34,736 nucleotides of DNA from Polychytrium aggregatum (taxonomy: Eukaryota; Chytridiomycota; Chytridiomycetes; Polychytriales): assembly GCF_025602895.1 (NCBI RefSeq), contig NW_026516475.1:1-34736 (forward strand), read 5' to 3'. Every line of letters starts with the position of its first letter. Position 1 is the stretch's first letter. Below the pieces are notes generated by a model. It saw nothing but the letters and a program-made list of their open reading frames with translations. It was not told where the DNA came from and did no database searches. A program made the position numbers and the translations under genes. Below are positions 20,856-30,500 of this stretch, piece after piece.

Positions 20856-21175
20856 GTCACATCGATCTATGAGTCTTCAGCCACCTCACCACCGAGTCAT
20901 CCATTCGTTGCATGTACATCTGACAGCCCCAGGGATCTCTGTCAATAACCTAGAGTACAGACATCAAAACTAACTTGCCCTTCGGGCACTTCTATTCAAT
21001 CAAACAATCCAGGCAGCTTTCACATAGAGTCATTGACCGAGATTATGGCGGAGTTGGCTGGGTTCCAGTTTTTATAAAACCATAGAGGATACTCTTCAAT
21101 ATAGATTCCTTTCACTAGCGATATAATGTTCGTTGCGGTAAGTTTGCGCTTCTGAGCTTGTCTGGATGCTCATTC
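20856..21175. other. Convergent 3' region between TTLL9 and GH16 genes
   Basis: About 320 bases, AT-richer than the surroundings, presumably holding both 3' UTRs. No gene or repeat seen. Confidence 0.5.
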
Positions 21176-22669
21176 CTAAATGAAGACCATGGCCAGTGCA
21201 CCCAAGAGTGTACCCAGCCCAAGGGTGGCACTCGACACGCTGGTCCTCAGGGCTCCCGAGGAAGACTTCTTTGTCGGGACGGCCGTGGGAGCTGAAAGGG
21301 GACTGGCCGAAGCAGCCAAGACGCCGGGCGGGCAGGTGATCGAAGAGTTTGTGAACGGATCGGCGGGGGCTGGGTTCAGGAAAGGGCTGAGTCAGACGAT
21401 GCACTTGGTTCTGGACCATGAAGTGTCCACCCGAAAGTCCATAGACACTGCTTCCTTCCCTCTCCCTCGCTCTCGTCATATCTTGTATTGGATGATTGTG
21501 AGTCGCTGTCTCCGGCCACTCTACTTACCATTGTTCTTGTATTCCTTGATGGAATGAATGGCCCAGTAGGCATCGTTAAAACCCCCTGGCGTGGAGAGGA
21601 CATACTGCTCACAGGTCAAGTCGGAAGGGCATCCTGAGTCGCCCCAGTTGCTGATGGGCCACTTGCCACAGAGCGCGGTGTTGATGATCAGGCGCAGGTC
21701 TTGGAAGTGGTTCGAGGGACAGCAGCCAAAGTCAAAGCGCATCAGGGGAAGGCCCCAGGTATCGGGGTTGGGGTTCTCGGACAGAATGTCAGCGGGAATG
21801 TTGGGGCGGCTGAAGAAGTGGATGGCAAAGCCGTTGGTGTCCCAGTTGATGGTGTAGGCGCCGCCGCCGACGGCGTTGAACTGAGGACCAAAGGTCGAGG
21901 AATCGTTCACTTTGGTTGCACAGCCGTTGGAGAGCGCGGGGCTGGGAACGGGCGGGTCGTTGATGCCACAGGTCTGAGAGAGCGCCTGGCCGAGCTGGCT
22001 CGATCTGTCGGGCTCTCCGTAGCATCCTTGGGTGGTGGTATGGGGAGGCGAGTGACATGATGTGTTGATAATGTGAGCGTTATGTGGATGGGTGAGTGAA
22101 ATAGCACCGTCTGGGTTGGATGGACCCACCCCGGCTGCCTATCGGACCCACGCCGGACTGTGCTTCTCCGTGCAAGTCAGCAACCTACCCGAGGAGGTGT
22201 GGATGACCATGTTGTTGTAGCTCATGGTGTTGACGCCTTCCATAAAGTCCAGCTCGCCCTGGTTGAGACCCTTGAACCACATGGCGGGCCAGGTTCCGCA
22301 GCCCGTCGGGGCGTGGCCAATGTCGGCGACGAGCAAGGTTCCAGAGTTGTAAACTTTGTTGGACTGAATGCGAACCGAGCTGCGCTTGCCGCCGCTGGGG
22401 ACGACGGTGGAAGAGTCGACGGCCATGAAGGCACTGCCAGCGCCCTGGTTGAAGTAGATCAAGTTCGCCTTGGTAGCGTTGGCGCGCGAGATATACTGGT
22501 TGGTGGTGTTTGGGGTTGGATCCTTGGCGGTCATGAAGCTGAAGTTGTCGAAGAAGGTGAGGCCGGAGAACTCGGCGACCTTGGTGAAGCTGGCGGCGGC
22601 GACGAGCGAGGCAGCATGGGCATCGAGCAGCATCACGAGTGCAACGGCGAGGGCAGTCTTGGGCGCCAT
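21176..22669 (-). CDS. Secreted, GPI-anchored GH16 beta-glucanase-type protein
   Basis: Three exons (22669-22189, 22026-21529, 21369-21176) give 390 aa; all phases agree. The N-terminal ~25 residues (MAPKTALAVALVMLLDAHAA) form a signal peptide. The GH16 catalytic motif E-x-D-x-x-E is intact as GELDFMEG (E139, D141, E144), preceded by GCGTWPAMWFKG and followed by the NMVIHTSSGC block. Later conserved pieces include INWDTNGFAIHFF and IINTALCGKWP. The third exon encodes a Ser/Thr/Ala-rich stalk ending in a hydrophobic tail (LGLGTLLGALAMVFI), a typical GPI-attachment signal. GH16 enzymes of this kind hydrolyse or rearrange beta-1,3(4)-glucans; the anchor places it at the plasma membrane or cell wall. 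The exact linkage specificity cannot be read from sequence. Confidence 0.92.
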
Positions 22670-24387
22670 GGCGAATGAATAGCTGGGGCAGCAGATGCAG
22701 GGGCGGCAGATGCAGGACGAAGAGGACCCGCAGCCGGGGGCGACGGGCAGGGCAAACCAAGACCGACGGGGCGGACGCGCTGGGGTGCCGAGTGGGACAA
22801 GACGAAGCCGTTGTACAGGCGCGCGCCACGGCCACTGTTGTGTGGAGGCAATGTGCTGCTCTGTCAGCAAAGACATTATACAGCGCCGCATGGGGCTGTG
22901 CAGCCAGCAGAATGGGACTGCTGTGGGGTGTTGCCTCGCCACCAAACAGCAGCATGTGTGGGTGGAACTGCAGGGCACACAACCATGTCACCAGACGCGA
23001 CGGTGCGACGGGCGAGCCAAACTGCAAGCCCAAAACCGGGTGGGACCGGTGTCTGTGGCGGCGGATGCTGTTCGCCAGCAGCATGTGTGGGTTGTGATGC
23101 TCCTGGCATCTGTCCAACGGCACAGATTGGCCGAGATGGGCGACGGATGCTGGTGCAGGGTGGGCCCGCACGACCGGATCAACCAGCGCGACTGTTGGAT
23201 GGGAGCGTGTGCTGGTGTCGCCCGTGGTTGATTGCGACTGCTGAATGCGGGCACTATCCGCGAAGCAGCAGAGGCACTCTGCATCGCGAGCAGCATCATT
23301 CGCACGGATGGAACCGGTGCCGACAGGATCGCGCAGTCCTCACGGGCAATGACGCCAAGCAGCGCATCGACACTCAGCATCAATCCAACGACACTCAGCA
23401 TCAATCCAACGACACTTAGCACCAACGCAACATCTGCGCAGCATCGCTATCGGCGGCGCCCCCACCCCGCAGGCACGCGCATCCGCTCACAGGCATACAC
23501 TCGTGCGCCCACTCCATGGGCGGCTCTCGTGGCACAGAACACAGCCGATCACGGCGACACACGGCACTGCGATGAGCACACAGCCGGGCGCCGCGCAGCC
23601 GCGTCTGTGCCTCCTCTGGACGCGCACTCACGCCTGGAAGCGCCCGAAATGGCAGCTGGCTGCGCCGCGCCAGAGTGCTGCCAGCTGCTGTGTCTGTAAG
23701 GGTGCTTGTGCGCGGCCGACGCGTCGGCGGCGTCGTGCGTGCAACGCCTTCCTTTTTCGTTGCACGGGCAACCGCGACGGGGGAGGAACGCGCAGGGCGG
23801 CTGAAGGCGCTTCTGCAGAAGCGCTTGTTGGGCGCCGATCGCCGGGACGGGCCCGGATCGACCAGGACTGACGCCGTCGAATCGCCGTCGAGAATAAGAC
23901 TGGTGGCGATTGTGTCCTGCTCACTGGCTGGCTGGCTGGCTCGGTCTGTTTTCTGCCCTGTTCCTGCAGGTCTGTGCTCCATCGTGTGTCCTGCGTTTGT
24001 CGTCCATCTCGTGTTCCTGCGACTATTTCCTGTATTTGCCCTCTGTCCCTGGGTGTTGCCTCTCTGGGTGCTGCCTCTGCTCCGGTCGTCCGTTGCTCTT
24101 TTCTTTTCATCTCGCCTCTCCTTCGTCTTCGCTTCGGCCTTTCGTCGCCGTCCCATTATAAGCAACGCCCCTTCCTGGAGCCCCAGTTGCATTCCAAGTT
24201 ACTCGCGCCTCGGCTCGGCATCCTCCCTGCGAGTTCCCCTCCCTCCTTGGCCCACCCGCCGTGGCTGGACGCTATTGCCTGCCGCTGACTCTCGATCGGC
24301 CCCGCGACGCTTGTTCCTCTACCTGCAGGCTACCTCGTCCTCCGCCTCCTGATCTGCATATTCCCTGCGTGTGATATCACAAGCCTC
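22670..24387. promoter_or_regulatory. Shared divergent promoter, GH16 / cyclin-like gene
   Basis: This gap is 1718 bases. A minus-strand TATAATG lies near 22880 (about 210 bases upstream of GH16) and a plus-strand TATAAG at 24157-24162 (about 230 bases upstream of the cyclin gene). A 20-base unit (CGACACTCAGCATCAATCCA) occurs three times at 23368-23425, the last copy diverged. The 17-mer CAGCAGCATGTGTGGGT occurs twice (near 22948 and 23079). Long open frames here have no recognisable protein character. Confidence 0.5.
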
Positions 24388-26539
24388 ATGAGTACTCCCA
24401 GCCGACCTTCCTACGAGGCCCTTCCTGGAGAAGGCGCTCCTCCCTCGACCTCCACGATGCAACGGCAGCCGCCTTCGAGCTCGGGGATTCCCAAACGAAC
24501 TCTCTCGGTCATTCCCCAGTCCCGGTCGTCGTCGCTGGACTGCCTGGCCAAAGAAGGCGTCCTCTCGATTGCCATCGTTCCACCCCTCAGCTCTAACGCT
24601 GGCTCCAAAAAGACAGCCTCGCCGACCTCATCGAAACCTATTGGAATACCCATTGCCAGTCTTTCTCTTTCCGACCTGCAAATCACGACTTTCTCCACGG
24701 AAGGTAGGCAGCCTCCTGGATACAGTGGCGGCTCGATGTTGAGACAGTCGGAATCGCTGGTTGTCGTGGTTGTTGGATTTGTGGTTGTTAGATTTGTGGT
24801 TGTTAGATTTGTGGTTGTTAGATTTGTGGTTGTTGGATGTCTAGGGACGTTATTGCATCGCGATCAAAGTTGGGCAATCCCTCTGCCCCCCTCGGGCCTT
24901 CTTCTGTAGTGTTACCTCGGTGCATTCCGGCATCCGATTCTTACTCTGCACGCTCGATATCCACCTCCACTCACACCCACTCCTTCGTAATTCATCACCA
25001 TTCCCGCTCTCACCAGCAACCACCCCGACAAACTCCCTCCCACTCCGGCCAAAGGATTCCTCCAGCACCATGGCGACCACCCCCACGGCCTCCACCCGCA
25101 TCAAAGAGGCTGCCTCGACAACTCTCCATAACAAGTTCACTCCTGCCCTGACCAGCGCCCCCACGCTCAACCTGCCCCCGCTCACTCTTCCCACTCCCCA
25201 TCCGACCACATACCTCTCGGCCACCACCCCGGCGGTGGTCACGCCTGGATCCGTCAAGACCAGCCATGCCGCCTTTGGCACCACCCCGACTGCCCCCATG
25301 CCCACCCGGCCCACCACTCCTTTGCATACTCTGGCTCGATCAAAGACTCCCGCTCTCGTCTCCTCGCCCGAGCATGCCGCCGCCGTCGCCCAGGCCACGC
25401 TCAGTCGCCCTGTTGCTGCCCCTCCCTCGCCCGTGTCATCGAGACCCACGACTCCCACGGCCCCGCCTCCCGCGGCTCCTGCTCCTGAAATCACCCCCGA
25501 TCTGCCCGAGCTGATGGTGTACATGACCTATCGTCGTCTCCACCCCAACGCTGTCATCGCCAACGAGCAGTCCCTGCCTCAGCATTACATGATGACCCAG
25601 GAGTCCATCCGATCCGTTCTCAAGATCACCCAGGTCTCCTTTCCCATCAGCGTCCTCTCGCTGCTCTATCTCTTCCGTCTCAAGGAGCCGTCGCAGACGG
25701 CCACAGAGTACGAGATCTTGACCAACTGTCTGATCCTGTCGCAAAAGTTCCTCGACGACAACCGATATACCAATCGCACGTGGGCCAAGGTCATCAGTCG
25801 CTCGCTCGAGGAGATCAACAGCGCCGAGATGGTCATCCTCAAGGATCTCAACTGGGACATCAACGTCTCCAAGTCCGAATACACCTCCTTCTTGCGCACC
25901 ATCCAAACCTTCAAGAAGGAACTCTCTGAGAAGCTCCCCGAGCTGCGCCCTGCGTTCAAGTCCTACCGAATGTCCATGTCCTCGACCCGACCCCGCAACC
26001 CTGCCTCGCAGCCACCTCCACCGCCGCTGCCGTCGCCCACTAGCTCCACGCCCGTCTCGGCGACGACTCCACAGGGTACCAATTTCCCAGCCCCACCCAA
26101 CAACGCCGTCGTCCTGCCTTCGAGTATGTCGGCGCTTTCGCACCAGCACAACACCCAGCACGCGCTGGAGCGATTCAGCCATGCCACCAGCGCCCCTTCT
26201 CTGAAGCGCTCCACCTCCGTCGACCGGGCCACGCGCAACCCCATCAGCGTCCCGAGCCTGAAGCGTTCGTTGTCTCGAGGCCACGCCATCATCCCGAACT
26301 TCCTGAAAAGCAACAGCACCTCCGACGCAGTCGGCGCCCCCAACTCTGGAAACAGCTTTTGGACCCTCACTCGCAAGAAGAAAGAGTCCAAGGAGGAGCT
26401 GCATGCCGCGGCCGCCGCTCAGCCACCGATGCCCCATCCGTCGATTTTGCAGCAGCAACAGCAGCAGCAACAGCAACAGCAGCGTGCAATGACGCGAAAC
26501 GCCGCCCCCGGAGTCATCGTCATTGGTGCTGACAACTAG
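24388..26539 (+). CDS. Cyclin-box protein, Pho85-type (Pcl-like) cyclin
   Basis: Two exons (24388-24703, 25017-26539) give 612 aa. The junction (GAA G | CA ACC) keeps frame. The N-terminal ~280 residues are Pro/Thr/Ser/Ala-rich and disordered, with many TP and SP sites. The cyclin box (about 295-410) carries SVLSLLYLFRLKE, CLILSQKFLDDNRYTNRTWAKV, LEEINSAEMVILKDLNWDI and VSKSEY. These are the blocks shared by Pcl/Clg1 cyclins that activate the CDK Pho85. The FLDDNRYTNRTW motif is especially typical. The C-terminal third is Ser/Pro-rich with a polyQ run (about 583-595). Pcl cyclins direct the CDK to substrates in phosphate, glycogen or polarity control; which applies here is not visible. The intron contains a 15-base G/T-rich array. 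Confidence 0.88.
24766..24838 (+). repeat. 15-base GT-rich array in cyclin intron
   Basis: Four to five copies of TTTGTGGTTGTTAGA lie in the 5' part of the intron. Confidence 0.9.
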
Positions 26540-27597
26540 TCCACGATTCTGTGCCGTCGCTGTCATGCCCATCCCCATGCTTCCCTCCCAAGGGTGATGG
26601 ATGTGGCTCCTGCTGTCCGTCCCTGTCACTTTTGCCGTTTGATTCCACTTTCCACCCTCGGCTCGGTGGCCTCGGCCCCGCCTCTCCATGTACTTTCTGT
26701 CCCCACTCCTTCTACGCTGCATTTTGTCGACGCTGTCAGTCCCGAGGATCGACGACCAAGTCTCGTCTCGTCTCGCCTCCGTGTTGACTCGATGCAACAT
26801 CTCACTGTCCCTCACTCCGTTCACCTCCCGCGTCTCCCTTCCGTTTGCTTGATCGCCTTTCCTCCTAGAGTATGCGTCGTCTGAGTTCACGCCTGTCTCT
26901 CCGTAGCTCATATGATCTCATCCTGTACTATTATTTATCAAGATTACTATTCAGTGCCAGCTCGCCCTTTTCCCCGATTCGTGACCCTCGTTTTCTTCTT
27001 ACCTTGCCATTCCCTCGTTGCCTTTCCGCCCCTTCTACACGACTAATTTCTTATTGTTGTTTGTTGCTGGAATCTCTGCAGTGCCGAGTGCCCGCTCCCC
27101 TCCGCTCCCTTTCCGTATTCCTCTTCTCGCCCGCTGCCCACCCTCCCCTTCTACCTTTTGACTTCCCCCCCCCTTTCTTTTTCTTCTTCCAGCGTGTTGT
27201 GGTTTTTGTACACACATATACACGCAGCTTGGCTCCAGAACCAGTGATGTTTGTCGCCGGATCCAGCAGGGCCACTAGACCCAGGATGTGATTTTGATAT
27301 GATTTGATGTACAAATGAAAGAGGAAGAACCGATTTTTATTGGTACGGAGCAATGCCTTGTGTTCCTTGGTCTTTCCTCCCTGTCGGTAGGGCGGACAGG
27401 GCGACAGGCTCCAAGCGGAGGGTATGATATCGAAGCACTTCGATTGGGTGATTGGTCGGTTGATTGGCTGATTGGCTGGTTGATTGGCTGATTGGCTGGT
27501 TGATTGGCTGATTGGCTGGCTGCAATCCATCCGGTCATGGCACATCTCGCGGACTGCCCAGACAGCGATGACCTCCTCGAAGCCAACGCAGCCTCCT
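26540..27597. other. Convergent intergenic region, cyclin / FHA genes
   Basis: Pyrimidine-rich 3' flank of the cyclin gene (about 26550-27190), then a GATTGGCTG-type repeat just past the FHA gene stop. No gene supported. Confidence 0.5.
27432..27520. repeat. GATTGGCTGATTGGCTGGTT tandem repeat
   Basis: A composite 8/12-base repeat of about 90 bases starts about 80 bases past the FHA gene stop. The minus strand reads as repeated CCAATCAGCCAAT, a string of CCAAT motifs, although it lies at a 3' end. Confidence 0.9.
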
Positions 27598-30500
27598 TCA
27601 GTTGAAGGACGAGGTCACTGCGGCAATGAAGCACACCGCCGAGAGCACCAACTGCGAATTCTCACAGTCTTCGGTCTCGAGGTAGTAGGTGACCTTGGAG
27701 TCCATCATGCTCTTCTTGAGCAAGTGTCGACCGCCACACTCCCCAAAGAAGCGCTGTTCGCGCGAGTTTGGGTGTTTGATGATGATGATGTACTTGCCGA
27801 GCGAAAAGTCGCCTGTGCAGCAGTAGATGGGTGCCCCCGGGTAGTTCGGGCTGATCTGGATCTTGAGTTGGTTCACGTATTCGAGGTGGGCGATCGTCAC
27901 GCCCGCGGTTTGGATGACGTACCTTGCGGGATAGAGGCTGTGTGTTTTCGGGTTGTTGATGTCAAAGTCGCTGTTATAGAGCTCGAGGTATTCGGTGGCC
28001 GAGAATTGGGGTCGGGTGTCGCGGATGGTCAAGAGCCTTTCCGCCGGGAAACGAGTCAGCGATGATGCCGTCGTGCCCTGGGCCCTGTTGCTTCTGCCTC
28101 CTCCCCTCGCTCGTCCGCACTTGCAAGTCCTCTATCGACACCGGCAGCTTCTACTCGGCGCCTACCTCTTTGTCTCCCACTTTTTCAGGTTCACCACAAC
28201 CGCTGAAGCACCTGTCCGTGTCGATATCTGGACTTTCTTAACCTTGCCGCTCGTACCAGACGAGATGACGCCGATGACAAACTGCTGCTTCTGCGTGACC
28301 TTCATGAACGACACATGCTTGCGGGTCACCGGTCGCGGGGGCTCTGATGCAGCCTCGGACTTTGCTGGCGAGCCCTGAAGAGTCGATTCGTTGCTTGCGG
28401 CGCGCTTGCGCATTTCCTCTTCCTTTTTCTTGGTTTCGTTGGCGAGTCGTTTGAGGAGAGCACTGCAGCCCGAAACAACGGATGCCGTCATCAACGGAAC
28501 AAGAGCATGCTCGGGTCGAATGGCTTGCTTAGATCGTTCACAGGTGCCTTGGACCAACACGGACTCAACAATCGCAAGGACCGCTTCACTTACGTCGCAG
28601 CTAACCCAGAGTCCTCGCTGTGGTGTACCATCCAGGATGAGTCGCATCAGTCACATATTCACGAATAAACCGGCCTCGCTTCGATGGGACTTACAGCTTA
28701 TTCTCCTCTGCCTTGGACCGGAGGAGTTCCAGCGCCTCCATCTGTCGGCGGTTCGGAACATAATCAACCTGCATCTTGATGCACTGGTGTCCTGGCTGTG
28801 TCGCAAAGAAACCCACCATACAAGCAGCCTTGGTCAGTTCCTATATTCGCGGTGCTGCCTAAAACTGTGGCTTCTAGCAGTTTCTATCGCATCCATCTCG
28901 ATCTGCTTCAATGATGCGCCCATCGTCGCCCTTTGAGCAGCGCGATCAGCGGGGAGGGGCAATCTGCACTTACGCTCTATAAATGGCACGCCCTTGCTGG
29001 TGTTCCCACTCTTTGCAGTAGTCCTTGCCGAGTTGGATGTAGTCGCGGACTTGATCTCAACGTCGCCGCTCTTTTGGCCGACATCGCTGATGCGAGTTCC
29101 GTTGTGGAAAGTGCCGGCGTTGCTGCCCATGTCGCGACTAAAGACCTATCGATATTGCAGATATCATATCACCAGCACACGCCAATGCCCCCGTATTTGG
29201 GTTTTGTTTGGTTGTTTTACCGGGGAGATAGAGTGAGGAAGTTGTGTTCCGATGCGATGTCCGGTTGGTTGTGTTTCGCGATGTATTATCCGGGATCGGT
29301 TGTTTCGGTGCACGTTGGCGGTTCGTTGCGAGCGGGTTGTTGTCCAGATAGGGCGATTGGGAGAGTTGATTCCGCGCATCGTGATTGCGATAAAAGATAC
29401 ACAGCTCTGTCAGGATCCAGGCACTCCTACACGCCTGCACATGTGTGGTTTGAATAGTCAACACTCGCCCGCATATGCCCTCCCCCAGCCAACCATACAT
29501 GAGAGCGCCGCAGGCAAGGGTTCGACAGAAACTCGACTTTACCCTTCCGTCCTTTTCCCAGATCTGCAAATGGACCCGGGACACGACCTGCGACTTGAAC
29601 ACTTTGAAGTATTGCGAGTTGTTGGCGTTGTGTCGGCCGAGGGTGAAGCAAGTCGTAAGAACCAGATGGCAGAGCTCAAATGTGTTGTTGAGGGGCAGCA
29701 GGATGATCTGCGGGGAATCTGCGACCAGGTCGTCGTTCGAGCTGAAGATCGACAAGAGCGAGGAGCTGGAGTGCAGCTTTCCAATGGGGTCGTTGGTAAC
29801 CTTGCTGGTGAACGGGTTGGGTCTCATTATTGTGCTCGCAATCGAAGATTCGTGGGCGTGGCGGTGTGGAAGTGTTGCCGAGTTGGGTTCGTCAGGGGAC
29901 TCGGAGTCGCTGTCTTTGTCGCCCTGGTTGCGCTCGGACATGTATATACCCGCAGATGCATCCCCGCGATCAGGCATGAAGAAATCTCTGGGCTTTATCG
30001 CGGCTCCGAGGCCTACTGTTTCGACGCCGGGTGGGTGCGATGCTTCATTGCCTGGTCGAGCTCCCGGGATTTGTTTCAGAGAGAGCTGCTGTTGCTCCGA
30101 CCGGTCACTCGTGCCAACACCTGGGTCGTCCTTTGCGTTGCTAGACACATCTCCAAGCGTCGCTACCGTGGACCGGATTCCAAACTCCAGAGTGCCTGAC
30201 TCAATACGGACGTCGGCTAGTCTTGCATCGGCAGGTTTCGAAGGGATCTCTTGGTTCGGTAGTAGCACGACGGTCTCCTTCAAAGCTGATTTGGCCTGAT
30301 TTTTGATTTCAGCTATGTCGGTAATCGGTCCAAGCGCCACAGCGACTTTTGGTTCAATTGGACGCATACAGCCGTCACGACGCCGAAAGTGAGTTGGCTA
30401 CATACCGATGCCGATCCAGCCCCTGATCCAGCCCCCGAACCAGCCCCCTGATCCAGCCCCATACCCCACGACTGGCTGCGATTTGCATAGCGAGACACTC

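Noticed and set aside
23416..24192. Open frame of 258 codons on the minus strand between GH16 and the cyclin gene
   Set aside because: Composition is Arg/Thr/Ala-biased as expected from GC-rich noncoding DNA; there are no recognisable domains, and it overlaps the cyclin promoter.
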